DNA of 64,000 nucleotides from the NCBI RefSeq assembly GCF_000426345.1, contig NZ_AUFE01000002.1, positions 62,001-126,000 of the forward strand, given 5' to 3'. Positions 41,510 through 49,710 of the stretch are shown here, in pieces. A program made the translations under genes and the position numbers. How positions within the stretch are numbered: position 1 is the first letter of the stretch; every line of letters begins with the position of its first letter. This DNA is from Cupriavidus phytohabitans. Lineage in GTDB: Bacteria; Pseudomonadota; Gammaproteobacteria; Burkholderiales; Burkholderiaceae. The notes under the pieces are model-generated. The model made no database searches and had not been told where the DNA came from. It worked only from the letters and a program-made list of their open reading frames with translations.

Positions 41510-42373
41510 ATGAATGCACGAGCGCCCCTGACTACGCTGGCTCTTGCCGGTGCCTGGCCACAACCCTCTTTTGTTTCCACTGCCTCCGGCACCTCCGTTC
41601 CATATGTGGAAGCCGGGAGCGGGGAGCCAATGGTATTCGTGCACGGGTCGCTGTGCGACTACCGCTATTGGGACGCGCAGCTCGCTTCCCTATCGAAGGA
41701 TTTCCACTGCTTCGCTCCGAGCCTGGGCCACTATTGGCCGGCAACCAATGCGTCCGGACGCGGCGACTTCAGCTGGGCGGCGCACGTCGCCGAGATTGCG
41801 GAGTTCATCGAGGCGCTGGCCCTGGCGCCGGTCCATCTGGTCGGCCACTCGCGTGGCGGTTGCATTGCGTTTCATCTGGCGCGTGAATACCCTCATCTGG
41901 TGAAGACGCTCACGCTCGCTGATCCAGGCGGCCCACTGCAGGCAACGCCGCAAGCAGAGGCCGGCAAATTGCCGCCGGCCGTCCATGCGCTGAGAGCGAA
42001 GGCCGCAGAACTGATTGAACAAGGCGAATTCGATGCCGGGCTGAATCTGTTTGTAGACTCGGTAACCATGCCTGGTTTCTGGGGCAAGAGTTCCCAGGGC
42101 TTCCGCAGGATGGCGCTCGATAATGCGCTCACACTGCCGAAGCAGCTGCGTGACCCGCTGCCCGCCTACACACGCGAAGCCGCCCGTGAAATCCAGTGTC
42201 GAACGTTGCTGATCGATGGGCAAAAGAGCCCGCGCATGTTCCGTAGCACGGTCGAGAAGCTTCAGGAATGGATCGGGCGCGCTGAGCGTCAGACAATTGC
42301 CGGAGCCTCTCACGGCATGAATATTGCCAATCCAGGCGCGTTCAATCGGGCGGTTGCCGAGTTGGCTGGCTGA
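41510..42373 (+). CDS. Alpha/beta hydrolase
   Basis: 287 aa from the ATG at 41510, preceded by AAGGAG with ideal spacing. The fold is clear: FVHGSLCDYRYWDAQL (oxyanion His-Gly), nucleophile elbow LVGHSRGGCIAFHLAREYPH, TLTLADPGGPL, the late acid segment LLIDGQKSPRMF, and the His in IAGASHGMNIANPGAF. The substrate is not identifiable. Upstream DNA (41400-41509) is more AT-rich than its surroundings and contains an inverted repeat (AGAAAATC at 41429, GATTTTCT at 41461). Confidence 0.88.
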   Translation: MNARAPLTTLALAGAWPQPSFVSTASGTSVPYVEAGSGEPMVFVHGSLCDYRYWDAQLASLSKDFHCFAPSLGHYWPATNASGRGDFSWAAHVAEIAEFIEALALAPVHLVGHSRGGCIAFHLAREYPHLVKTLTLADPGGPLQATPQAEAGKLPPAVHALRAKAAELIEQGEFDAGLNLFVDSVTMPGFWGKSSQGFRRMALDNALTLPKQLRDPLPAYTREAAREIQCRTLLIDGQKSPRMFRSTVEKLQEWIGRAERQTIAGASHGMNIANPGAFNRAVAELAG

Positions 42374-42384
42374 GGGGCCTTGTG

Positions 42385-42408
42385 CCCACGGCGCGCGTGG
42401 GTTTCTTT
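42385..42408 (+). terminator. Intrinsic terminator after the alpha/beta hydrolase
   Basis: CCCACG and CGTGGG form a 6-bp stem with a GCGCG loop, followed by TTTCTTT. It lies just after the hydrolase stop and between convergent genes. Confidence 0.6.
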
Positions 42409-42453
42409 CGCCCACGGGGGCCTCTTGCGGGGCAAACCGTCCGGCTTGCTCAA

Positions 42454-43416
42454 TCAGGTACCGCGTTTGCTTCGCCTTCGCGCTTCCTGACGCAGCGAGT
42501 GCCCGGGGTGACCTGAATTCCTGCTTTCGCGCGCTTCCGCTGCGCGCCTCATCACTTGTTCCACAGCCCAGGCCAAGAACGGGGACTGGTCACCGACTCG
42601 GTAGCTCATGATGACTGGTGAGACGAAACCGGGTGCATCGATCGGGCAATAGCGAACATCATCGCGATGCAGCCGCTGGATTGAGGCGGGCACCAGGGTG
42701 ATGCCCACCCCGGCGGCCACCAGGCCCAGCGCGGTCTGCAGTTCGTTGGCCTCCTGGGCCACGCGCAACTGTATCCCGTGCGCACTGAATAGCGACAGCA
42801 GGTGGTCAGCGTAGCTCGGCCGCGGCCGAGCCGGATAGAGGATGAAGGATCGCGTGGCCAACTCTTGGGGCGTCAGCTGGGCGATATCGGGTATCGGGTC
42901 ACACGCGGGCACCGCCGCCACCAGCGGCTCCGACATGACCTGCTGCTGCCGGATGGCCGGATCGTTGAGCGCGATGCGGCCGAAGCCCAGGTCGATACGG
43001 CCTGACTTGAGCGCCTCGACCTGCTCGATGGTAATCATCTCGGCCAGACCGACTTCCACCTGCTGCTCGGACTCACGCAGCTCGCGGATCAGTTCGGGTA
43101 GAACGCCGTACAGCACCGAAGGTACAAAGCCGATGCCGAACCAGCGCTTGTCCTGCTGTCCGATGCGCCGCGTCGTCCCAATGACCTCTTCCAGTCTCAG
43201 CGTCAGCTGTTTGCTCTGTTCCAGCAGGAAACGCCCGGCCTCGGTCAGGCGAATGCCGCGGCCTACGCGGTCGAACAATGCCACGCCGACTTCGTCTTCG
43301 AGCTGGCGGATCTGACGGGAAAGCGGTGGCTGCGCCATATGCAGCCGCTCAGCCGCGCGCGTGACGTTGAGTTCCTCGGCCACGACCTGGAAGTAGCGTA
43401 GGTGTCGAAGTTCCAT
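42454..43416 (-). CDS. LysR-family regulator, CatR/BenM-like
   Basis: 320 aa. The N-terminus MELRHLRYFQVVAEELNVTR with AAERLHMAQPPLSRQIRQLE is characteristic of the CatR/BenM/CbnR branch that responds to muconate and related aromatic intermediates. The effector domain (GFVPSVLYGVLPELIRELRE, GLVAAGVGITLVPASIQRL) is complete and the C-terminus is basic. Five bases upstream of its start lies an ATAC-N7-GTAT palindrome, the known operator form of that branch. It is divergent from the Bug receptor gene, a likely target. Confidence 0.87.
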   Translation of the reverse strand: MELRHLRYFQVVAEELNVTRAAERLHMAQPPLSRQIRQLEDEVGVALFDRVGRGIRLTEAGRFLLEQSKQLTLRLEEVIGTTRRIGQQDKRWFGIGFVPSVLYGVLPELIRELRESEQQVEVGLAEMITIEQVEALKSGRIDLGFGRIALNDPAIRQQQVMSEPLVAAVPACDPIPDIAQLTPQELATRSFILYPARPRPSYADHLLSLFSAHGIQLRVAQEANELQTALGLVAAGVGITLVPASIQRLHRDDVRYCPIDAPGFVSPVIMSYRVGDQSPFLAWAVEQVMRRAAEARESRNSGHPGHSLRQEARRRSKRGT

Positions 43417-43420
43417 TCCA

Positions 43421-43435
43421 ATACCTTTAAGGTAT
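43421..43435. promoter_or_regulatory. LysR operator, ATAC-N7-GTAT palindrome
   Basis: ATACCTTTAAGGTAT is a perfect 15-bp palindrome and fits both the general T-N11-A LysR box and the ATAC-N7-GTAT form bound by BenM/CatM. It lies between the divergent LysR and Bug receptor genes, next to the LysR start codon, as expected for autoregulation. Confidence 0.75.
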
Positions 43436-43661
43436 CAATTGCGACATCATCGGTCTTGGACGCGGACTTAGTCAAGCGCCATACTTGCCTGGCCATCTTC
43501 AGCCTGCACCTGCCGCAAGGCCCGGGCCCCAAGGGCTGTCGCCGGAGGAGGACAAGCCGGCCGACTACCGCCGAGACCGCGCCTTGCGAAGCTCCGTCAT
43601 CGATCCGCGGAGCGCGCGGCAAGTACAAGCCGACCAGGCGCGGGAACCCAGTGAGGAGACC

Positions 43662-44657
43662 ATGAATAAGTTGTTTCAGCGGCTGGCCCGTACCGGCCGC
43701 GCAGGCACGCTTGCCCTGGCGGCAAGCCTTTCGATTGCGGCGCCCGCCGCGCAGGCAGCATACCCCGACCACCCGATCCGCTGGATCGTGCCGTTCCCCG
43801 CGGGCGGGGCAATGGACAATATCGCGCGCACGCTCGGAGAAGACATGTCGCGCACGCTCGGCCAGTCGATCGTAGTCGAGAACCGCCCCGGGGCGGGCGG
43901 CAATATCGGCACCGAGCTGGTGGCGCGCGCGCCGGCCGACGGCTATACGCTGATCATCGTAGCCAACGGCATGGCGGTGAACCCGGCGCTGTACGGCAAG
44001 CTGTCGTATGACCCGGTCAAGGATTTCGCGCCGGTGTCGCTGCTGGCCGTGGTGCCCAATGTGCTGGTCGCCAACAAGTCGCGCCGGCAGGAGGCCACGG
44101 TCAAGGACGTGATTGCCCATGCCAGGGCGGCACCGGGAAAGTATACCTACGCGTCCGCCGGCAACGGCACCTCGATTCACCTCGCGGCCGAGCTGTTCAC
44201 GTCGATGGCCCACGTCGACATGCTGCACATTCCCTACAAGGGCAGCGGACCGGCCATGTCCGACCTTCTGGGCGGACAGGTGGACTATATGTTCGACAGC
44301 ATCACGTCGGCCAAGCCCCAGATTGAATCCGGCAAGCTGACACCGATAGCCGTCACCACTGCCAGGCGCTCCAGCGCGCTCCCCAATGTTCCCACTGTGG
44401 CCGAGGCCGGGCTGCCGGGCTACGAACTGTCGCCCTGGTTCGCCGCCTTCGTGCCGGCGAAGACGCCGCAGCCAGTGATTGACAAGCTGAACGGAGCAAT
44501 GCTCGAGGCCCTGCGAAAGCCTGCGGTGCAAAAGCGCCTGACGCAGATTGGCGCCGAGCCGATCGGAAGCTCGCCGGCTGTATTGCGCGACCATCTGGCC
44601 AAGGAAACGGAGAAGTGGGGTGCGCTGATCCGCCAGCGCGGGATCCGCGCCGACTGA
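43662..44657 (+). CDS. Bug-family tripartite tricarboxylate transporter receptor
   Basis: 331 aa from the ATG at 43662 (GAGGAG upstream). Residues 1-32 are a signal peptide (GTLALAASLSIAAPAAQA). The mature protein shows the Bug signatures YPDHPIRWIVPFPAGGAMDN, VVENRPGAGGNIGTELVARA, and HIPYKGSGPAMSDLLGGQVD. These periplasmic receptors bind carboxylates with high affinity; most are orphans without adjacent TctAB genes, as here. The ligand is unknown; a CatR-like regulator next door hints at an aromatic acid or its catabolite. Confidence 0.92.
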   Translation: MNKLFQRLARTGRAGTLALAASLSIAAPAAQAAYPDHPIRWIVPFPAGGAMDNIARTLGEDMSRTLGQSIVVENRPGAGGNIGTELVARAPADGYTLIIVANGMAVNPALYGKLSYDPVKDFAPVSLLAVVPNVLVANKSRRQEATVKDVIAHARAAPGKYTYASAGNGTSIHLAAELFTSMAHVDMLHIPYKGSGPAMSDLLGGQVDYMFDSITSAKPQIESGKLTPIAVTTARRSSALPNVPTVAEAGLPGYELSPWFAAFVPAKTPQPVIDKLNGAMLEALRKPAVQKRLTQIGAEPIGSSPAVLRDHLAKETEKWGALIRQRGIRAD

Positions 44658-45028
44658 TCTGCGCGCGTCAGGCCCAGCAGCCGGGCGGCAGCGCAGAGGT
44701 TGCCATTCGAGCGCTCGACCGCTTCGTGCGGCAGCGCCCGTTCCAGTCCTTCCAACCCGCCGCTGCATTCTTGCAGCGGGTCGAGCAGCGCGTGGCAGTC
44801 GACCTTTACGGCGTCCCTCGCCGGATCTGCCCGACATGGTCGACCGTAGCGCCTTCCGGCAGGCTCAGGCCGCGCCGCGCCGCGCCGCGCCAGCGCTGGG
44901 TCGCGCTACGACTGGCCTTTCGCCCGGAGTGTCGTCGGTGGAGAAGTCCGACAGGACAGAAATAAAGCCACTGCTGGCGCCGCAACTGGCGTAGAGTGAG
45001 GGCAACACCACCAACCGCGGAGGCCGTC
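44658..45028. other. Gap with the degraded end of a Fis-type regulator
   Basis: 371 bp without an intact gene. On the minus strand, about 44670-44820, the translation HALLDPLQECSGGLEGLERA followed by LPHEAVERSNGNLCAAARLL and GLTRA matches the C-terminal Fis-type helix-turn-helix of sigma-54-dependent activators. No start or ATPase domain is present. The remainder shows nothing recognisable. Confidence 0.5.
44670..44820 (-). pseudogene. Remnant of a sigma-54-dependent activator (C-terminal HTH)
   Basis: About 50 residues of a NtrC-type C-terminus remain, with the typical HEAVERSNGN-x-AAARLLGLTR helix-turn-helix. The AAA+ and sensor domains are missing. The 3' end abuts the Bug receptor stop, suggesting a deletion before or during acquisition of its neighbour. 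Confidence 0.5.
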
Positions 45029-45316
45029 ATGGATGTTTATCCAGCTGCAACCTACAAGGGATATGACCTCTATCCCCTGGTGTACAAGCATGCGGTTGCG
45101 CGGGTGTGGCCGGAGCCCCGGCCCGACCGCTCGTTCGATGCCGCCGTGGTGATCTGCCTGGCCGGGGAATCGCCTGAAAGCGCGCAGGCACGCACGTTCC
45201 GCCTGGATGCCACGCCCTGGGACAACGTTGGCGGCGCGCGCCGCGGCGCACTGCGCTATGCCGAGGACATCATCAACGGCACGGTGCCGGGGGTGTCGCT
45301 GGTCATGGCGCAATAG
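45029..45316 (+). CDS. Hypothetical protein
   Basis: 95 aa from the ATG at 45029, chosen for GGAGG seven bases upstream. Sequence is soluble and mixed alpha/beta: YKGYDLYPLVYKHAVARVWP, DAAVVICLAGESPESAQART. No family recognised. The neighbouring gene at 45402 ends with a similar YVLDLGAAPWDGE as here FRLDATPWDNVG, so they may be related. Confidence 0.6.
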   Translation: MDVYPAATYKGYDLYPLVYKHAVARVWPEPRPDRSFDAAVVICLAGESPESAQARTFRLDATPWDNVGGARRGALRYAEDIINGTVPGVSLVMAQ

Positions 45317-45401
45317 GAATACTCCTCCCCATCAACGCGGCACGATGCCGCCTGGCGCCAGCGGGCGCTGCAGCATCCGTCAGCCGCCAGGAAACTCGTT
45401 C

Positions 45402-45776
45402 ATGGACATGCGTTCGGGATCATCCGGTTTTCTGTGCACGTTGCCCGGCGAGGGCAAGGGCATCACCTACCACGTCGCGGTCTGCTTCGTCGATGCGCAG
45501 CGGCCCACCGGCGTGCTCTTCACCAGCTTTGTCGGGGCCGGGCGGCGCGCATTCGCCGTGCTGGCCGAAGCCGATACGTTGGAGGGCCAGCTTGCCGCCA
45601 GCGGCGAAGCGCTGTGCCGCCTGGCCATCGGCCAGGTGGTGCGCGATCATCTGCATGACAAGGCGCGCGAGGGCGACTATGTGCTGGACCTCGGCGCAGC
45701 GCCGTGGGACGGCGAACTGAGGCCGGTCGGCAGCGGCGTCCGGACGGGACGGCCGCATGTGCGCGTGGTGGGCTGA
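45402..45776 (+). CDS. Hypothetical protein
   Basis: 124 aa from the ATG at 45402. Soluble, with strands ITYHVAVCFVDAQRPTGVLF and helix EGQLAASGEALCRLAIGQVV. No recognised family. Composition and codon use are typical of the surroundings, and the start lies 85 bp after the preceding small gene, so the two may be co-transcribed. Confidence 0.55.
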   Translation: MDMRSGSSGFLCTLPGEGKGITYHVAVCFVDAQRPTGVLFTSFVGAGRRAFAVLAEADTLEGQLAASGEALCRLAIGQVVRDHLHDKAREGDYVLDLGAAPWDGELRPVGSGVRTGRPHVRVVG

Positions 45777-45823
45777 GGCGGCGCCCAGGCCGCTGGTGCC
45801 GGCACGCGGCAGGACTGTTTCGG

Positions 45824-46078
45824 TCAGATCTTGAACACCGGGGCGCCGTGGCGCTCCAGCAGTGCTTCGATCAGTGCCATATCGGTGATTTCCGGGGTAC
45901 GGTCTTCAACGGCGCGCGACGGGCCGCAATAGGTGGCCGTGACGTGGCGCCTTACGGTCAGCACGCCGGCTGCCGGCGGCTCGATCCGTACCTCCTGCCA
46001 CGGGGTATGCCGGTAGGTGCCTGCCTGCCAGCCGTCCGGCGTCAGGTGCAGCGATTCCCATTCTTCGATGGTCGACAT
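45824..46078 (-). CDS. Hypothetical protein
   Basis: 84 aa from the ATG at 46078 (AAAGGAGAA upstream), shorter than the maximum frame. MSTIEEWESLHLTPDGWQAG then VLTVRRHVTATYCGP and a helix IEALLERHG. Soluble, no family recognised. It is 82 bp downstream of infA on the same strand. Confidence 0.6.
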   Translation of the reverse strand: MSTIEEWESLHLTPDGWQAGTYRHTPWQEVRIEPPAAGVLTVRRHVTATYCGPSRAVEDRTPEITDMALIEALLERHGAPVFKI

Positions 46079-46160
46079 GGTCGGTTCTCCTTTGCGGTGA
46101 GATGGATCATTGGGGAACGACATGGGCCGCTGTGGCGCATGTCGTGGCGAAGCATCCCGG

Positions 46161-46382
46161 CTACGACTTGTGTCGATAGTTGATACGTCCCTTGGTCAGG
46201 TCGTATGGCGACATTTCCAGCGTGACGCGGTCGCCCGCCAGCACGCGGATGCGGTTTTTCTTCAGGCGGCCGGACGAATAAGCCCAGACCTCGAACCCGT
46301 TTTCCAAAATCACGCGGAAACGGTTGTCCGGCAGCACTTCCGATACCTTGCCGCCAAATTCCACCAGTTCTTCTTTAGCCAA
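46161..46382 (-). CDS. infA: Translation initiation factor IF-1, probable second copy, TTG start
   Basis: 73 aa. The S1/OB-fold of IF-1 is complete: [71 protein letters not shown]. The start is TTG at 46382 with AAGGAG six bases upstream; no ATG is suitably placed. Divergence from the usual MAKEDxIEMxG pattern, and the absence of ribosomal-protein neighbours, suggest this is the accessory infA copy that Ralstonia/Cupriavidus genomes carry besides the one in the ribosomal operon. Confidence 0.9.
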   Translation of the reverse strand: MAKEELVEFGGKVSEVLPDNRFRVILENGFEVWAYSSGRLKKNRIRVLAGDRVTLEMSPYDLTKGRINYRHKS

Positions 46383-46454
46383 GGAGGCTCCTTGCGTAAG
46401 CGGCGCCGGCACGGCGCACGCTGTTGTGACGGCCCTGCGGCCGGGGAATAGGCG

Positions 46455-46730
46455 TTACTGCAGGCACAGCCGCGCCGCGGCGCGCTCGCCGGCACAGCGG
46501 GCTGACCGGCGCGCGCTGGCTTCCGAATGGTGCGTGTCGTGGCGCATGGCCACGTTGGCGACGATGCGCTCCGCCCCGTTGCGGTATTCGGCGATCATGT
46601 AGGTCGCGAACCAGAGGCCGGGTTCCTGCTGGATCGGGTAGACCGAAACGGTATAAGGGTTGTGGATGTGGCTGCTGCCCTGGCGTTGATGATGGTTGTG
46701 GTTGCTTTGCTTCAATGTGTGCCTGTTCAT
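46455..46730 (-). CDS. Hypothetical protein
   Basis: 91 aa from the ATG at 46730. N-terminus polar and His/Asn-rich (HTLKQSNHNHHQRQGSSHIH), then a conserved-looking core YTVSVYPIQQEPGLWFATYM and IAEYRNGAERIVANVAMRHD, and an Arg/Ala-rich tail. No family recognised. It lies directly upstream of infA on the same strand, 72 bp apart. Confidence 0.5.
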   Translation of the reverse strand: MNRHTLKQSNHNHHQRQGSSHIHNPYTVSVYPIQQEPGLWFATYMIAEYRNGAERIVANVAMRHDTHHSEASARRSARCAGERAAARLCLQ

Positions 46731-47133
46731 GAGGCGCGGCCGCGGGCGGCGCGATGCATCGGTGCGATGCAGGTAGCGCGGGATGGCGACCGTTCGCCGT
46801 TGCTGTAGGCCAGCGTCGGGGCTCGCGTTCGGCGCAAGCGGGGAATCTGGCGGGAAGTGGACCATGCCTGCGCAAACCGGTGCGCTACAAGGGGCGCAGT
46901 GGTTGCGGAGCGGACGTGCCGCCGGTCGGGTAGGGTGATGGGCGATGCCGCCCAGGGAACTCCGGGATCAAGCCCGGGCCGCCGCCGATATGCTTCTTGT
47001 GGGATTGTCTTGCGGCGGGCGCACTGGCGTCGGGCGTGGCCCGATCCATGCGTAAGAAAGCGAATGATACCACTTCTGCGCCGGGCCTGCCTGCGTGCGG
47101 GCAAGGCCACCCCGTGGAGGCCGCATCAGGCGC
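46731..47133. other. 403-bp gap with no recognised feature
   Basis: Between a small hypothetical gene and the end of a LysR gene, both on the minus strand. All frames are shadow-like and none has a good start. No terminator, tRNA or repeat seen. Confidence 0.4.
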
Positions 47134-48042
47134 TCAGGTTTCGCTGATCTGCGCGAAGCGCTGCGACAGGAAATTGATCAGCTCCCGCACTGACGGAAGC
47201 AGTCCCCGCCGCGACGGGAACACCGCGTGGATCACGCCGCCCTTGATCGACCAGCCGGCCAGCACCCTCACCAGGCGGCCGTCGCGCAGTTCGTCGCTGA
47301 CCATCATCACCGGCAGTTGCACCAGGCCGGCGCCGGCCACCGCGGCGGCGCGCAGCATGATCATGTCGTCGGTGACCAGCCGGGGCTTGTGGTGCAGTTC
47401 GGCGCTGGCGCCTTCGGGGCCGTGCAGCGCCCACACATGCGTGGGACGCGGCGGGCCCAGGTCCAGCGTCGGCAGCGGGTTCAGGTCGGCCGGCGTCGAC
47501 AGCCGGGGCAGGCCCTCCACCAGCCTGGGGCTGGCCACGATGCACCACGCACGCTCGGCCAGCACGCGCATCACCAGGTCGCTGTCTTCCAGCGGCGGCA
47601 CGCGCACGCGGATAGCCAGGTCCATGCCTTCGGCGACCACGTCCACGCGGCGGTTGGTGGCTTCCAGGTGCACCGTGACCTTCGGGTTGGCGGCCATGAA
47701 ATCCGAAATCATTTCGCCCACGCGGGTATGCAGCAGCGCCACGGGGCAAGTCATGCGCACCAGGCCGCTGGGTTCGGCGCGGGTGCGCTCGATCACGCTC
47801 TCGGCGGCCTCCGCTTCGACCAGCATCGCCTTGCAGTGCGCGTAGTAGGTCTGGCCGAGTTCAGTGACGGAAAAGCGCCGCGTCGAGCGCTGGATAAGGC
47901 GCACGCCCAGCCGTTCTTCCAGCATGGCCACGCGCCGGCTCAGCTTGGACTTGGGGATGCCGAGCACGCGCCCCGCCGGCGCGAAGCCCTGGTGGTCGAC
48001 TACCTGCGCGAAGTAATACAGGTCGTTGAGGTCTGGATGCAA
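47134..48042 (-). CDS. LysR-family regulator divergent from isochorismatase-like genes
   Basis: 302 aa. [43 protein letters not shown]. Effector domain: [40 protein letters not shown]. It belongs to the large LTTR group of DhcR/PtxR-like regulators. It is divergent from the first hydrolase gene, 157 bp away, which suggests it controls that pair. Confidence 0.9.
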   Translation of the reverse strand: MHPDLNDLYYFAQVVDHQGFAPAGRVLGIPKSKLSRRVAMLEERLGVRLIQRSTRRFSVTELGQTYYAHCKAMLVEAEAAESVIERTRAEPSGLVRMTCPVALLHTRVGEMISDFMAANPKVTVHLEATNRRVDVVAEGMDLAIRVRVPPLEDSDLVMRVLAERAWCIVASPRLVEGLPRLSTPADLNPLPTLDLGPPRPTHVWALHGPEGASAELHHKPRLVTDDMIMLRAAAVAGAGLVQLPVMMVSDELRDGRLVRVLAGWSIKGGVIHAVFPSRRGLLPSVRELINFLSQRFAQISET

Positions 48043-48199
48043 CGGCGGCTCCTGTCGTCCTGCCAGTAGGACGCTGAGGGCAGATTTTCGAGCCTACCGG
48101 GGCCATCTGCCAAGACCTATGCTTTTGCCACACGGTTGGTTCCACGGCGTCGGCGCTACGGCCACCGTATTCCAGTCCACTGTGCAAGGAGAAAGGGAG

Positions 48200-48877
48200 A
48201 TGACCACCCCCGCCAATTTCAACGGCAAGCGCCCCGCAATCGATCCCGCCGATACGGCCATGCTGCTGATCGACCACCAGAGCGGCCTGTTCCAGACCGT
48301 GGGCGACATGCCGATGCCCGAACTGCGCCTGCGCGCCGCCGCGCTGGCCAGGATGGCAACGCTGTGCAAGCTGCCCGTGATCACCACGGCCTCGGTGCCG
48401 CAGGGTCCCAACGGCCCGCTGATCCCCGAGATCCACGAGAACGCCCCGCATGCCAGATATGTCGCGCGCAAGGGTGAGATCAACGCGTGGGACAACCCCG
48501 ACTTCGTTGCCGCGGTGAAGGAAACCGGCAAGAAGACGCTGATCATCGCCGGCACCATCACCAGCGTCTGCATGGCGTTCCCTTCGATCAGCGCGGTCGC
48601 CGATGGCTACAAGGTGTTCGCGGTGGTCGATGCCTCCGGCACCTACTCAAAGATGGCGCAGGAAATCACGCTCGCGCGCATCGTCCAGGCCGGCGTGGTG
48701 CCGATGGACACGGCCGCGGTCGCCTCCGAGCTGCAGCAGAGCTGGAACCGCCCGGACGCGCAGCAATGGGCCGAGGTCTATACCAGGATTTTCCCCGCCT
48801 ACCAGTTGCTGATCGAGAGCTACATGAAGGCGCAGGACGTCGAGAAGAAGCACGAGGTGCTGGACTCCCAACGCTGA
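48200..48877 (+). CDS. Isochorismatase-family hydrolase
   Basis: 225 aa from the ATG at 48200 (AAGGAGAAAGGGAG upstream). Cysteine-hydrolase features: nucleophile-supporting Asp in [13 protein letters not shown], Lys in [15 protein letters not shown], and the catalytic Cys in [20 protein letters not shown]. It ends with a C-terminal helix longer than in the neighbour. The natural substrate is unknown; the family hydrolyses amides or vinyl ethers. Tandem with a paralogue. Confidence 0.9.
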   Translation: MTTPANFNGKRPAIDPADTAMLLIDHQSGLFQTVGDMPMPELRLRAAALARMATLCKLPVITTASVPQGPNGPLIPEIHENAPHARYVARKGEINAWDNPDFVAAVKETGKKTLIIAGTITSVCMAFPSISAVADGYKVFAVVDASGTYSKMAQEITLARIVQAGVVPMDTAAVASELQQSWNRPDAQQWAEVYTRIFPAYQLLIESYMKAQDVEKKHEVLDSQR

Positions 48878-48962
48878 CGTTATCTGCACAGGAAAGGTTT
48901 TTATCCACGGGAACGACCGGTGAGTAATCCTCCGGCCGTGCCCGTTTTCACAGGAGCACGCC

Positions 48963-49589
48963 ATGAGCAAGGCCTACAAGCGCCTGGACAAGAGCCAGGC
49001 AGCCGTCCTGATGGTCGATCACCAGGCCGGCCTGCTGTCGCTGGTCCGGGATATCGAACCCGACAAGTTCAAGAACAACGTGCTGGCATTGGCCGACCTG
49101 GCCAAGTATTTCAAGCTGCCGACCATCCTGACCACCAGCTTCGAAGACGGCCCCAACGGTCCGCTCGTCCCCGAGCTGAAGCAGATGTTCCCCGACGCGC
49201 CGTTTATCCCGCGGCCGGGCCAGATCAATGCCTGGGATAACGAAGACTTTGTTGCGGCGGTGCGCGCCACCGGCAAGAAGCAGTTGCTGATCGCGGGCGT
49301 GGTCACCGAAGTCTGCGTGGCATTCCCTGCGCTGTCGGCGATCGAGGAAGGCTTCGAGGTCTTTGTCGTGACCGATGCTTCCGGCACCTTCAATGAGATC
49401 ACGCGCGATTCCGCGTGGCGCCGCATGTCAGAGGCCGGCGCGCAGCTGATGACGTGGTTCGGCGTGGCATGCGAGCTGCACCGCGACTGGCGCAACGATA
49501 TCGAAGGGCTGGGAACGCTGTTCTCGAACCATATCCCGGATTACCGCAACCTGATCACCGCATATACGACGGTGAAGGGCGGGAAATAA
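48963..49589 (+). CDS. ycaC: YcaC-type isochorismatase-family hydrolase
   Basis: 208 aa and very close to E. coli YcaC in pattern: AAVLMVDHQAGLLSLVRDIE, DGPNGPLVPELKQMFPDAPF, PGQINAWDNEDFVAAVRATG, LIAGVVTEVCVAFPALSAIE with the catalytic Cys, and TWFGVACELHRDWRNDIEGL. YcaC is an octameric cysteine hydrolase without an established substrate. It lies 85 bp after the first hydrolase and is probably co-transcribed. Confidence 0.92.
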   Translation: MSKAYKRLDKSQAAVLMVDHQAGLLSLVRDIEPDKFKNNVLALADLAKYFKLPTILTTSFEDGPNGPLVPELKQMFPDAPFIPRPGQINAWDNEDFVAAVRATGKKQLLIAGVVTEVCVAFPALSAIEEGFEVFVVTDASGTFNEITRDSAWRRMSEAGAQLMTWFGVACELHRDWRNDIEGLGTLFSNHIPDYRNLITAYTTVKGGK

Positions 49590-49637
49590 TCGGCAATGCC
49601 GGCAGGCGTGCCGGCGGTTTGCACTCCTCGGGTTGCG

Positions 49638-49682
49638 CCCCTCCCCCGCTTGCGGGAGAGGGGCAGGGGGAGAGGGCGGGCC
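49638..49682. repeat. C/G-rich palindromic intergenic repeat
   Basis: CCCCTCCCCCGC-TT-GCGGGAGAGGGG followed by the purine tail GCAGGGGGAGAGGGCGGGCC, between the ycaC-like gene and the convergent MFS gene. Same family as copies at 22411, 27688, 59323 and 60760. Confidence 0.8.
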
Positions 49683-49710
49683 GCGGCCATGCCGACGAGC
49701 GAGGTCAAGC

